Assembly (NCBI GenBank): GCA_965249595.1
Contig: OZ252242.1
Location: 1,426,001-1,490,000 of the forward strand
DNA from: VXNJ01 sp965249595
GTDB taxonomy: Bacteria > Chloroflexota > UBA11872 > VXNJ01
Length of the DNA stretch: 64,000 nucleotides
Direction of reading: 5' to 3'
Shown: positions 27,124 through 36,084 of the stretch, in pieces
Layout: every line of letters starts with the position of its first letter
Numbering within the stretch: position 1 is the first letter of the stretch
Made by a program: the position numbers and the translations under genes
The notes under the pieces: model-generated
Told to the model about the DNA's origin: nothing
The model's database searches: none
Seen by the model: the letters and a program-made list of their open reading frames with translations, nothing else

Positions 27124-27149
27124 ACGGCCGTTAAGCCGCGGCCGTTTAT
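27124..27149 (+). terminator. hairpin terminator after rpsI
   Basis: A 7-bp stem (ACGGCCG/CGGCCGT) with an 8-base loop starts 7 bases after the rpsI stop and is followed by TTTAT. It lies between convergent genes (rpsI + and the HD gene -), where a terminator is expected. The T run is short, so efficiency is uncertain. Confidence 0.5.
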
Positions 27150-27182
27150 CGAATTGATTGCGCTCCCTCCGGGCTCCACGCC

Positions 27183-27692
27183 TTAGCGCTGGGAATCGGC
27201 CGCCGAAAGCGTTTTGGCGCCGGCAATCGGTTGGCCGGCTACCAGGTCTATGACCCGCCGATTTGACCCTGCCAGGGTCAATAGGTTGGCCCCGGCCCGG
27301 GCATGATCGTCCAACTGGCTAACCTGGGACAGCCAAACGATCCGGCTTTTCCGCCAGCGACCGAGTGAACCGGGCGCCAATTTATTCGCGAGCACCAAGG
27401 CGACCCGCTGGCCGTTGCTGGGCAGTCCTTTGCCCACGTCGTGGAGCAATGCCGCCCGCTGGAGATCGATGTCCTGCGGCGCCTTTTTACGCACCAGCCG
27501 CCAGACCGCCAGGCAATGTCGTTGATCAAACGGCAGCATGCGGTCAAAGAGCGCTTGTTCGCGCGTCGACAGGGTAACGGCGGCATCTGCCGGGAGACCG
27601 GGTAGCGGGTGCGCCGTCAGGGCGCGGGCAAGCTGCCCGACACGATAAACGGCGCGGCCGAAAATCAGATTCCAAGGAGACCTAAATCGCAT
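27183..27692 (-). CDS. small HD-domain protein
   Basis: The 169-residue product has an HD-superfamily signature: His59 followed by the paired His84-Asp85 in ALLHDVGKG. This pattern belongs to metal-dependent phosphohydrolases, but only the core is present and no partner domain is seen. The substrate is unknown. Its N-terminus (about residues 10-35) is amphipathic rather than a signal peptide. It is transcribed towards rpsI and divergently from the FAD oxidoreductase gene 50 bases away. Confidence 0.75.
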   Translation of the reverse strand: MRFRSPWNLIFGRAVYRVGQLARALTAHPLPGLPADAAVTLSTREQALFDRMLPFDQRHCLAVWRLVRKKAPQDIDLQRAALLHDVGKGLPSNGQRVALVLANKLAPGSLGRWRKSRIVWLSQVSQLDDHARAGANLLTLAGSNRRVIDLVAGQPIAGAKTLSAADSQR

Positions 27693-27741
27693 GAAATCAT
27701 TATCCGGCGGGCCGGCTCGACCCGGTGACTAGAGGCAGATT

Positions 27742-29097
27742 GTGATTGCTGGCCAGCCGACGCCCAAAGTGGCGGTGATCGGCGCCGGAATCACGGGCTT
27801 GACCTTGGCCTATGAATTGGCCCAGCGAGGCGCCCGGGTGGAGGTTTATGAGGCCGGCGCCCAGATCGGCGGCGAACTGGCCACTGTCAATGTAAACGGC
27901 GAACCGGTTGAGCGGTATTATCACCACCTGTTTCTCGGGGACCGCCATATTCAGGACCTGATGGGGCAGTTGGGGATCGCCGACCGCCTGCGATGGGGCT
28001 CGCCACGAATGGCTTATTTCGCCGACGGCCAGCTCTATCCATTCGCCTCACCAATTGATTTGTTGCGGTTCTCAGCCATCCCGCTCGCCGACCGCATCCG
28101 GATGGGGCTGGCCACCTTGCGGTTGCAGCGGATTCGCGAATATGCCCAATTTGAAGATCTGCGGGCGGGTGACGTACTGCCTGGGCTGACCGGGCAACGG
28201 GCATTCGATACGGTCTGGCGCCCGCTGCTGGAAGCAAAATTCGGCGAAGAGTGGCCAACCGTCTCAATGGCCTGGTTCTGGGGGCGCGTCAATGTCAGAT
28301 TCCGCTCGCGCGACCGGCTGGGGATGCGTGAACTCCTCGGATATATCGACGGATCGTTTCTCGCAATAACTCGCGAGTTGGGTCGACGGGCCGAAGAACT
28401 TGGGGCCACGATTCACCTCAATTCACCGGTGGATCGAATCATCCACTCCGCCGGGCGCGTCGAGGGGCTCTCGGTTGGCGGCGCTAAAGTTCCCGCCGAC
28501 GCGGTCATCGGCACCGTCGGACTGCCGATCCTGCGTCGTCTGCTGCCAGACCACGTTGATGTGATTCGGATGCCGGCGATCAAATATCGCGGCGCACTGG
28601 TGATGCTGTTGCAACTCAAGGCGCGACTTTCGAAGTACTACTGGACGAATGTTGCGGATCGCCAAGTGCCATTCCCGGGATTAATAGAGCACACCAATTT
28701 CATCGACCCCGAGCGCTATGGCGGCGCCCACCTGCTCTACGTTTCCAATTACCTCGATCCCGGCCATGATTACTTCAACATGACCGATTCCGAGCTTTTG
28801 GACGAATACGCCCCGGCCATTGAGTCGGTCTTTCCGGCGTTCCAAGCCTCGCTCATCGATTCATTGTGGGTGAGTGGTGACCGCGTCGCGCAACCGGTAA
28901 TCGCCGCCGGCTATCAGCGTCAGATGCCGGGGTTTGCGACTGCCCTAAAAGGGTTTTTCATATGCAATACATCGCAGATATACCCTGAGGATCGCGGGAC
29001 CAATTACAACGTACGGATCGCGCGGCAATGCGCCGCCCTGGTGATTGAACCGGCTGCCGGCGGCGGTCTTGCTAACCGGCCGGCCGGAGCGGACTAA
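27742..29097 (+). CDS. FAD-dependent oxidoreductase, amine-oxidase/protoporphyrinogen-oxidase-like
   Basis: The 451-residue protein starts with a Rossmann dinucleotide fold (VAVIGAGITGLTLAYELAQRG) followed by an acidic residue in EVYEAG, and ends with a second FAD-contact segment around CNTSQIYPEDRGTNYNV. This is the layout of the HemY/amine-oxidase flavoprotein family (NAD(P)-binding-like). The substrate cannot be read from sequence; related proteins act in desaturation, haem synthesis or sugar metabolism. The GTG start follows AGAGG. It converges with the protease gene downstream, with two bases between the stops. Confidence 0.8.
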   Translation: MIAGQPTPKVAVIGAGITGLTLAYELAQRGARVEVYEAGAQIGGELATVNVNGEPVERYYHHLFLGDRHIQDLMGQLGIADRLRWGSPRMAYFADGQLYPFASPIDLLRFSAIPLADRIRMGLATLRLQRIREYAQFEDLRAGDVLPGLTGQRAFDTVWRPLLEAKFGEEWPTVSMAWFWGRVNVRFRSRDRLGMRELLGYIDGSFLAITRELGRRAEELGATIHLNSPVDRIIHSAGRVEGLSVGGAKVPADAVIGTVGLPILRRLLPDHVDVIRMPAIKYRGALVMLLQLKARLSKYYWTNVADRQVPFPGLIEHTNFIDPERYGGAHLLYVSNYLDPGHDYFNMTDSELLDEYAPAIESVFPAFQASLIDSLWVSGDRVAQPVIAAGYQRQMPGFATALKGFFICNTSQIYPEDRGTNYNVRIARQCAALVIEPAAGGGLANRPAGAD

Positions 29098-29099
29098 AT

Positions 29100-29753
29100 C
29101 TAAATCGGCAGCAGCAGGTCGTACATCGCCGCAATCGGTCCGCCGAGCATGAAGCCAATGATGTTGAGTCCCAGAAAAGGTCCGGCGATTAGCACCGCCA
29201 TGAGCGCAAACGGACCATAGCGGCGCAGACGCTCCAACTGTTCGCCGATTTGTTGCGGCACTATTCCGGTCAATACTGAAAATCCGTCCAGCGGCGGTAC
29301 CGGAATCATGTTGAACAAGGCCAATATGACGTTGATTTGGATGGCCGCCACGATGAACAGGGCCAGAGTCGAATCGACTCCGGAACCGATGGTCAGGCCC
29401 TCGTCTAGGCCCCGTAGCAACGGCGCCAATCCGAAAGCCAAAACCAAGTTGGAAGCCGGACCGGCGGCGGCCACCAGGGCCATACCGCTGCGGGCCCCGG
29501 TCCGAAAGTTGCGGGGGTTTACCATTACCGGCCGTCCCCAGCCGAACCCCACGATCACCAGCAACAAGGTGCCCATCGGATCGAGGTGGCGCAGCGGGTT
29601 TAGCGTAACCCGCCCAGCGGACCGCGGGGTGGGATCGCCCAACCTATCGGCAGCCCAGGCGTGGAGGAATTCATGGATCGTGATGGCAACAACAAAGGCC
29701 ACCGCCAGAGCGACGAAGTAGGTTGGGTTAGAGGCGGCGGAAAGTAGACCCAT
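29100..29753 (-). CDS. site-2-protease-family membrane metalloprotease (M50)
   Basis: An integral membrane zinc protease of 217 residues. The zinc motif HEFLH is at residues 27-31 within a hydrophobic helix, and the third ligand is Asp156 in FNMIPVPPLDGF, the NPxxDG-like motif. About five hydrophobic segments are seen. No PDZ domain is present, so this belongs to the compact group related to SpoIVFB rather than RseP. Substrates are unknown. It stands alone, divergent from the TPR gene. Confidence 0.88.
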   Translation of the reverse strand: MGLLSAASNPTYFVALAVAFVVAITIHEFLHAWAADRLGDPTPRSAGRVTLNPLRHLDPMGTLLLVIVGFGWGRPVMVNPRNFRTGARSGMALVAAAGPASNLVLAFGLAPLLRGLDEGLTIGSGVDSTLALFIVAAIQINVILALFNMIPVPPLDGFSVLTGIVPQQIGEQLERLRRYGPFALMAVLIAGPFLGLNIIGFMLGGPIAAMYDLLLPI

Positions 29754-29867
29754 AAGTTAAGTGGTTGGGGATCGGGCGAGCCGAGACCGATTATCTGAAA
29801 ATCTATTAAGGGATAGTGCCCGGCAGTTGCCCGACCGGACAATTGCAATTACGAAAAAGAACGATTG

Positions 29868-30731
29868 ATGGATCCCGAGCAACTAATCACCAACGCTCTG
29901 ACCAAGATCGAAAACGGAAACTATGCCGGCGCCGTTTTGGATTTGGAGGCGGCGATCCGCCTTGACCCGGCGAATCCGATGGCCCAAAACTCCCTGGCCC
30001 TAGCCCGATTGGCGATGGGCGATTCGGCCGGCGCGGTCAGCGCCTACCGGCGAGCGATCGAACTTGACCCCGACGACTTGGATGCGCGAATGGGCTGCGC
30101 CCGCGCCCTGGCCGCATCCGGCGAGCACAATGAAGCGGTCAGCGTGCTCCGCCAGGTCCTAATCGCCGATGCCGGCAATCCCGAGGCCTTGGCCCTCAGG
30201 GCCGAATGTTACGAAGCCGTGGACCAGTTTCCGCTGGCGGCGCGGGACCTGTCCGATCTGCTGTCACACCAACCAGACGACGGGGGGTTGCGACTTCGAT
30301 TGGCACGAGCGCTGGCGCGCGGTGAATTGTTAAAGGAGGCCGTGGTCGAGTTCGATACCTATCTGGCCCTGGCGCCCGGCGATCTCGGTGCGATCTATGA
30401 CCGCGGGGTGGCGCACATGCGGACCGATCAGCTTCGGCACGCGGTCAACGATTTTTCAATTTGCATCGACGTTGACGATAACCATTTGAGGGCGCGGCAA
30501 AACCGCGGCAATTGCCTTTTGCGGTTGGGCATGACCGAGGATTCACTTTTGGACTACGATCGGCTGATCAAGCACCGCGACAGCGCCGTGGCGCGATTGA
30601 ACAGGGGAATCATTCATCGGCGCTTGGGCAACCATAATCGCGCCCGCGTCGATTTTGCTCAGGCCGTGGCGCTAGATAGCGTCGGGCAGATTGCCGACCG
30701 GGCACGTCGCTATCTGCAGCCGGGAAAATGA
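29868..30731 (+). CDS. TPR-repeat protein
   Basis: The 287-residue protein is built of tetratricopeptide repeats from end to end, with units of 34 residues such as AIRLDPANPMAQNSLALARL and AIELDPDDLDARMGCARAL; about seven or eight repeats can be counted. It has no signal peptide or membrane helix, so it is probably a cytoplasmic scaffold. No partner is evident; the downstream hydrolase begins 66 bases later and may be co-transcribed. The ATG at 29868 is preferred over a TTG directly before it. Confidence 0.85.
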   Translation: MDPEQLITNALTKIENGNYAGAVLDLEAAIRLDPANPMAQNSLALARLAMGDSAGAVSAYRRAIELDPDDLDARMGCARALAASGEHNEAVSVLRQVLIADAGNPEALALRAECYEAVDQFPLAARDLSDLLSHQPDDGGLRLRLARALARGELLKEAVVEFDTYLALAPGDLGAIYDRGVAHMRTDQLRHAVNDFSICIDVDDNHLRARQNRGNCLLRLGMTEDSLLDYDRLIKHRDSAVARLNRGIIHRRLGNHNRARVDFAQAVALDSVGQIADRARRYLQPGK

Positions 30732-30797
30732 CGCGATAGCCATAATCGATTGGCGCGCGGCCGCTGGCCGAGAAACATTTAGCAGGGATGGGGACGC

Positions 30798-32171
30798 CTG
30801 AAAGCGATTGTCGTAATCATCGATTCGCTCCGTCGCGACCACGTTGGCTGCTACGGCGGGACCGGTGCCGACACGCCGACTTTGGACCGGCTGGCCGGCG
30901 AATCGGTTCGATTCACCAATCCCAAGCCGGAAGCGCTGCCGACAATCCAGACCCGGCGGGCGATACACACCGGCCGGCGGGTATTCCCGTTCGGCAACCA
31001 CCAGAGCGCCAAGGGCGATAGCGTCAGGGTGCCCGGTTGGGCACCGATCCCGGAACGTGACGTGACGCTTTCAGAGATCATGCGCAACGCCGGGTACCAC
31101 ACCGGCCTGGTGACAGACACCTACCACCAGTTCAAACCTTCGATGAATTTTCATCGCGGTTTCGACCAGTTCCACTGGATTCGCGGGCAGGAGCAGGATT
31201 GCTGGCAATCACTTAACCAGATCGGCCTCGACGAGGCGCTCGCGGCCTCGGTTCCGGCCCAGCACAACACTTTCGGCCAGCGGCGAATTGCGCGCTACCT
31301 GGCCAATATCTCGGGTCGCTCCTACGAGGAGGAGTATTTCGCACCGCGGGTATTTTCCGAGGCCATGCGCTTCTGCGAAGACAACCACAACAAGGATTTC
31401 CTGCTGGTCGTTGACAGTTTTGATCCGCACGAACCGTTCGATCCGCCGCCTTGGTACGTTGATCGCTACGCGCCGGGCTATCGCGGCACCGACCTGATCT
31501 GGCCCAGCTACGGACCCTGCGACAACCTCAGTGCCGAGCAGGTGGCCATGATCAGGGCCCTATACGCGGGCGAAGTGACGATGGTAGATCGCTGGCTGGG
31601 CATCTTTTTGGATCACTGCCATGATCTGGGCATCATGGATGACACAATCCTCATCGTCCTGTCCGACCATGGTCACTCGTTGGGCGAACGCGGCGTGATG
31701 GGCAAATTGCCGGCGTACAGCTACCCCGAATTGGTCGACATAATAATGATGGTGCGTCGCCCCGGTGGTGCGGGCGGCGGGCAAACTTGTGATTCGTTCG
31801 TCTACACCCACGAGGTGGCACCTACGATCCTGGGCCAGTTGGGGATTGCGCCGCCCCTGCCGATGCACGGTCGCGATCTCCTGGCGATCGCCGACGGCCA
31901 GCAACCGGGTCGCAGTTATGCAGTGTCTGGCTATTCCAACTACGTCGTCTACGCTGACGCCGACTACTGGTATTTGTCCGACCATGATCGCACCGACGAA
32001 CGCCTTTTTGAATTGGCCTCCGATCCCGGCTGCGAAACAAATATCGCCGCCGCCAATGTCGGTCGTTGCAATGAATTTTTCTCGCGTTGTCGGAACGAAG
32101 CTGGTGGTTCGTTCCCGGTGACCGATCCTGAACAACTACGTCAATCCGGTCCCTGGTACGAGATGGTCTAG
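30798..32171 (+). CDS. sulfatase-fold hydrolase, Thr-nucleophile variant, copy 1
   Basis: A member of the alkaline phosphatase/sulfatase superfamily. Metal ligands are visible in IIDSLRRDHVG (Asp near residue 9) and SDHGHSLGE (Asp290-His291). At the nucleophile position, where sulfatases have Cys or Ser in CxPxR, this protein has TIQTR with Thr49, so formylglycine cannot form. A phosphoesterase-like or other activity is possible; the substrate is unknown. The conserved N-terminus extends upstream of any ATG, GTG or TTG: an in-frame TAG lies at 30780-30782, and the first usable codon is CTG at 30798 (or ATT at 30807), with AGGGA upstream. It ends directly at the start of a close paralogue. Confidence 0.8.
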   Translation: MKAIVVIIDSLRRDHVGCYGGTGADTPTLDRLAGESVRFTNPKPEALPTIQTRRAIHTGRRVFPFGNHQSAKGDSVRVPGWAPIPERDVTLSEIMRNAGYHTGLVTDTYHQFKPSMNFHRGFDQFHWIRGQEQDCWQSLNQIGLDEALAASVPAQHNTFGQRRIARYLANISGRSYEEEYFAPRVFSEAMRFCEDNHNKDFLLVVDSFDPHEPFDPPPWYVDRYAPGYRGTDLIWPSYGPCDNLSAEQVAMIRALYAGEVTMVDRWLGIFLDHCHDLGIMDDTILIVLSDHGHSLGERGVMGKLPAYSYPELVDIIMMVRRPGGAGGGQTCDSFVYTHEVAPTILGQLGIAPPLPMHGRDLLAIADGQQPGRSYAVSGYSNYVVYADADYWYLSDHDRTDERLFELASDPGCETNIAAANVGRCNEFFSRCRNEAGGSFPVTDPEQLRQSGPWYEMV

Positions 32172-33548
32172 ATGGCAACCGATCAGTTAAACGTTGTCTT
32201 GGTGGTGCTCGATTCGCTCCGCCGCGACCATGTCGGTTGCTACGGTGGCCGCGCCCACACCCCATCCCTGGACGCATTTGCAGGAAGGGCCCTCCGCTTT
32301 GCCCAGCCCTATCCCGAAAGCCTGCCCACGATACAGGTGCGACAAGCGCTCTACACCGGTCAACGGGTATTCCCATTTAGAAATCATCAGAGCCGCAAGG
32401 GCGATTTCGTACGCTGGCCCGGATGGCATCCGGTAGACGAGCAACGGGTGACCATGGCCGAGATTCTTGCCCACCACGGGTATCACACCGGCCTGATCAC
32501 CGATACCTACCACCAGTTCAAACCGTCGATGAATTTTCACCGTGGGTATGCCCAATTTCAATGGATTCGCGGCCAGGAATCTGACCAATGGCAGGCTACT
32601 GAGCGAATATCTCCGGCCCAGGTGCGGCAGGTCCAACCGGACTCGGACGTGGGCTCCTATCGCGATGTGGCCTTGCGGCGCTATTTGGCCAACACTGCCT
32701 CGAGGGCTCGCGAGGAAGACTGCTTCGCACCCCAGGTATTTCGCCAGGCGATGAAATTCTTGGAGGACAACCGCGAGCGACCGTTCTTTTTGACCGTCGA
32801 CAGCTTTGACCCGCATGAACCGTGGGATCCGCCGCCCTGGCGTTGGCAAAGATACGATCCGGATTACCAGGGCCGTGATTACATATGGCCCACCAACATT
32901 GATCTGGACACCATAACTGCGGCCGAACTTGAGCACATTCGCGCCCTCTACGCCGGCGAGGTCACGACGGTCGATCGCTGGTTGGGGCGCTTCCTCGACC
33001 ACATCGATGCCTTGAATCTGTCAAGCAATACGCTGACCGTGATCATTTCCGACCACGGGCACTCCCTGGGCGAACACGATTTCATCGGCAAGCGCGGCGA
33101 ATCAATGCACCCGGAATTGATGGACGTAATCCTGATGCTCGCCGATCCGACGGGTGAAGGGGCGGGTAGCGTGGATTCTTCGTACGTTTACGACAGCGAC
33201 ATATTGCCGACCGTCTTGAACCGCTTGGGCATTGAAGCGCCCCAACCGCTTGACGGCGTCGATTTACTGGCCGGACCCAGCGGTCGCCAGTACGTCACCT
33301 GCACCTTCGGTGACTACCTCTTCTACCGCGACGACGACTGGTGGTTTATTGCGCACCGCGATGGCTCGCAGGCCCAGCTTTATTCCATGGCCGCCGACTA
33401 TCCGGCGTGTGCTGACAACGTGGCCGCCGGTCAACCGCAAGCGGTGGGAATGGCCATGGAGAGATTGGCCGCCGATTTCGGGGGCCAAATAGAGGCCAAT
33501 GTCACTGGCCGTCTGCGGGGCAGCGGTCCCTGGTACGAACAGGTTTAG
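32172..33548 (+). CDS. sulfatase-fold hydrolase, Thr-nucleophile variant, copy 2
   Basis: A tandem paralogue of the preceding gene, 458 residues, with an ordinary ATG abutting its stop. Shared segments include DSLRRDHVGCYGG, PSMNFHRG followed by QFQWIRGQE, DSFDPHEPWDPPPW and SDHGHSLGEH. The nucleophile position is again Thr (Thr53 in TIQVR), so the change is shared by both copies and is not a random mutation. There is no signal peptide, so it should act in the cytoplasm. Substrate unknown. The pair may have complementary specificities. Confidence 0.85.
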   Translation: MATDQLNVVLVVLDSLRRDHVGCYGGRAHTPSLDAFAGRALRFAQPYPESLPTIQVRQALYTGQRVFPFRNHQSRKGDFVRWPGWHPVDEQRVTMAEILAHHGYHTGLITDTYHQFKPSMNFHRGYAQFQWIRGQESDQWQATERISPAQVRQVQPDSDVGSYRDVALRRYLANTASRAREEDCFAPQVFRQAMKFLEDNRERPFFLTVDSFDPHEPWDPPPWRWQRYDPDYQGRDYIWPTNIDLDTITAAELEHIRALYAGEVTTVDRWLGRFLDHIDALNLSSNTLTVIISDHGHSLGEHDFIGKRGESMHPELMDVILMLADPTGEGAGSVDSSYVYDSDILPTVLNRLGIEAPQPLDGVDLLAGPSGRQYVTCTFGDYLFYRDDDWWFIAHRDGSQAQLYSMAADYPACADNVAAGQPQAVGMAMERLAADFGGQIEANVTGRLRGSGPWYEQV

Positions 33549-33864
33549 GTCTAGCCGCCCCATCGTCTGGTTATGCAGTACCGGGCCGGGTCCATCATGC
33601 ACCGGCACGGTAGGATCATCGCCGCAACCGGGTGGCAATTTGCGATCTGAGAATTCGGAATCCCAATTCACCCGAAATTCGGCCGCGCTGCGTCCGGGCA
33701 ATGGCTGAAGGCCACGCTTAGCGTCACTTAGCCCGATGCCATCCGATCTGAGGATGGAGCCGATGGGGTCGGCGAAGTTTCCAACTAGGGTGATGCCCGA
33801 CCAACGACCGCGGGGCAAAATATTGCGCCAGCCTGCGTACACTCCAACGACATCTGAAAGCCAA
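33549..33864. other. 316-base region without a supported gene
   Basis: Between the second hydrolase and the preferred start of the gamma-glutamyltransferase. The + frame of the latter is open from 33736, but those codons do not match the family. A minus-strand frame covering 33264-33947 has protein-like composition here (for example SIWLSDVVGVYAGWRNILP), but I could not place it in any family and most of it is antisense to the hydrolase. No clear promoter or terminator was seen. Confidence 0.4.
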
Positions 33865-35625
33865 ATGGATAACCTGGAAGTGAATCCGTCGATCGATTCG
33901 GTTTCGCAATTGCCGGTCGCCAGACCGTCCGTGGCGACGGTCGCCAAGAGCGAGGCCTATGCTCCGGGTGGGATGGTTGCCACCAAGGATTGGCATGCCA
34001 CCCGGGCGGGTATTGAGATTCTCGAGCAGGGTGGCAATGCCGTCGACGCGGCGGTGGCCGCCGGATTTGCGGTTGGTGTAGTTGAACCGATGTCCAGCGG
34101 TCTGGGCGGCGGCGGTTATTTGGTCTACCAGGTCGGCGACCGGGGCGGCGTAATCGGGTTCCCGATGAAAGCGCCATTGTCCGCCGAACCCGGCATGTAT
34201 GAATTGACCGGGCAGGCGGCAGTGGGCGACTTTGGTTGGCCCGGGGTCCTAAATGACGAAAACCTGGATGGTCCGCGGTCTATCGCTGTGCCCGGCGCGA
34301 TCGCCGGACTCTGCAAGGCGCAAGAGTTATTGGGCAATCTGCCCTTAGCCGAAGTCATCGCCCCGGCGGTGCGACTGGCCCGCGAAGGCCACCTGCCAAG
34401 ATGGCACAACCTGCACGCGCTTGGAATGTCCGCGCCCCGGCTGCTGGCATTTAAAGGACTGCGGCGGGCGTTCATGCCGGGCGGCAAGCTGCCGGCGACC
34501 GATATCGCCAATCCGTCCCCATTTGTTCAGCCGGAACTAGCTGACGTGCTCGAAAGCATTGGCCGGGAAGGCCCCGACGCGTTTTATACCGGCGACATCG
34601 CGAAGGCCATTGTTGACGATATCTCGAGCAACGGTGGAATCCTCTGCGGGCGCGACCTGGCCGAGTACCGTCCAATGATCTGGGAGCGGGGCCTCGAATT
34701 TGCTTACGCCGGCCACACCGTGAGGGTGCCGCCGCTGGCCTGTGCCGGAACCACCACGGCCATGACCCTGCGGTTGCTCAGCGGGTTTGACGTCGAATCG
34801 TTTGGACACAATTCGGCCGACGCGCTGCATGCATTTATCAGTGGTGCGCGCTTAGCTTACGCCGATCGCTATGCCCACATGGCCGATCCTGCCTTTGTCG
34901 ACTGCCCTTGGCAGGGTCTGCTCGCCGATGGCTATATCGACCAGCGGCGTGGATTGATCTCTCAGTCCGAAATTGGCGCTATCGGCCCGGGCGACCCTTG
35001 GGCCTTTCAGGACACCCAACCACGCGAGAAGCTGCCGGCGAGCCTGCCGGCCCTAGATTCGGGAACGACCCATCTGTGCGTGATGGACGCCGCGGGAAAT
35101 GCCGTTTCGTTGACCAACACCCTGATGGCCAGCTTCGGCTCGGGTTTTGTTCCCCAAGGAACCGGTGTCGTAATGAACAACGGGATGATGTGGTTCGATC
35201 CCGTGCCCGGGCGCATAAATTCGATCATGCCCGGCAAATACGCCTTAAACAACATGACTCCGGCCTTGGTGATGGGCCCGGATGGCGTTCGTCTGGCGGT
35301 GGGTGCATCAGGCGGGCGACGCATAACCAATTGCGTGAGCCAACTGATCTCCAAGATCTTGGATTTCGGGATGGGCCCGCAGGCGGCGATTGATTCGCCG
35401 CGGGTCGACTGCTCTTTGCCGGCCACCTCCGTTGATCCACGAATTCCGGTCCGGGTGATTGATGAATTGCGATCGCGCGGGCACCGGATCGAGGTCGTTA
35501 GCGATCGCGGCTTGGCTAGCGGAAATGTCAGTTTTGCCAGCCCGGTGGCAATTGTTCGGGATCCCGGAACCGGTTTTCGGGCCGGCGTGGACACGTTTCA
35601 CTCCGCCCATGCCGAGGGGTTGTAA
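33865..35625 (+). CDS. gamma-glutamyltransferase-family Ntn hydrolase
   Basis: Precursor of a two-chain N-terminal-nucleophile hydrolase, about 586 residues from the ATG at 33865. The large chain begins near GGMVATKDWHATRAGIEIL and has GNAVDAAVAAGFAVGVVEP and SSGLGGGG. The autocleavage site and new nucleophile is Thr401 in SGTTHLCVMDAAGNAVS; the oxyanion and substrate region follows in NNGMMWFDPVPG and ASGGRRI. The family cleaves gamma-glutamyl or acyl amides. No signal peptide is apparent, unlike secreted glutathione hydrolases, so a cytoplasmic acylase role is possible. The start is uncertain; the frame is open 43 codons farther upstream. Confidence 0.85.
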   Translation: MDNLEVNPSIDSVSQLPVARPSVATVAKSEAYAPGGMVATKDWHATRAGIEILEQGGNAVDAAVAAGFAVGVVEPMSSGLGGGGYLVYQVGDRGGVIGFPMKAPLSAEPGMYELTGQAAVGDFGWPGVLNDENLDGPRSIAVPGAIAGLCKAQELLGNLPLAEVIAPAVRLAREGHLPRWHNLHALGMSAPRLLAFKGLRRAFMPGGKLPATDIANPSPFVQPELADVLESIGREGPDAFYTGDIAKAIVDDISSNGGILCGRDLAEYRPMIWERGLEFAYAGHTVRVPPLACAGTTTAMTLRLLSGFDVESFGHNSADALHAFISGARLAYADRYAHMADPAFVDCPWQGLLADGYIDQRRGLISQSEIGAIGPGDPWAFQDTQPREKLPASLPALDSGTTHLCVMDAAGNAVSLTNTLMASFGSGFVPQGTGVVMNNGMMWFDPVPGRINSIMPGKYALNNMTPALVMGPDGVRLAVGASGGRRITNCVSQLISKILDFGMGPQAAIDSPRVDCSLPATSVDPRIPVRVIDELRSRGHRIEVVSDRGLASGNVSFASPVAIVRDPGTGFRAGVDTFHSAHAEGL

Positions 35626-35757
35626 GCCCGGGCTGACTAGCCATTGATGGACATATTCAAATCCGCCGGCCCTCCAAAATCGGTTTAGCGACGGCTGACC
35701 GCGACCACCGGGCTTTGCAACGACCAATTCGCAATTCGTTTTTTGAGCCAATAATCG

Positions 35758-35823
35758 GCGGCCTAGGCCGCATATTTCAGATCGGCCAGGCTAACTGGTC
35801 AAGGACGGCGGTGCAAGTCCGCC
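35758..35823 (-). ncRNA. candidate structured RNA (three hairpins) beside an IS110 remnant
   Basis: Three hairpins lie in a row: a perfect 14-base palindrome (35758-35771), a 6-bp stem with a 5-base loop (35784-35800) and a 5-bp stem with a 7-base loop TGCAAGT (35807-35823). They sit just beyond the 3' end of an IS110-type transposase fragment on the minus strand. IS1111-group members of the IS110 family are known to encode a guide (bridge/seek) RNA in that position. Assignment to that class, and the strand, are inference; the region from 35626 to 35757 shows no feature I can name. Confidence 0.25.
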
Positions 35824-35862
35824 ATGTTGAAAGGAAGGACTTTCTACCAATTGTCAAGCCGG

Positions 35863-36078
35863 TTAAGCTGCGTTGGCGCTTCCCTTCCGGCGATGATCAG
35901 CCTGGTAGAACATCTGGTTTTCCAGCATGGTGCAGGCGACCGCCAGCAGTCGATCACCCACCGTTCGCAGCGATCGGGCATGGCTGTGACCGCGGGCTCG
36001 CAAGGCATCGTATTTGCGACGAGAGACCGGGCGCATTGACTCACGTTTTTTGTAGCTGAAACGATCCCGTTGCCTCAC
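35863..36078 (-). pseudogene. C-terminal remnant of an IS110-family transposase
   Basis: A 71-codon frame with PVSRRKYDALRARGHSHARS, then LRTVGDRLLAVACTMLENQ, matches the C-terminal end of IS110/IS116/IS902 transposases as I know them. The catalytic DEDD and serine-containing domains are missing; the frame is cut at about 36080, exactly where another transposon begins. That suggests the second element inserted into, or replaced, the rest of this one. The stop at 35863 looks native. Confidence 0.6.
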
Positions 36079-36084
36079 AAGATT

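Noticed and set aside
33264..33947. A 227-codon minus-strand frame with protein-like stretches
   Set aside because: Over half is antisense to the second sulfatase-like gene and the rest matches no family I recognise, so it was not called as a gene.
35807..35823. GGTGCAAGTCC resembling a cobalamin riboswitch core or a tRNA T arm
   Set aside because: The other conserved riboswitch elements are missing, and no acceptor, D or anticodon arm can be built around the hairpin; it is reported only as part of a hairpin cluster.
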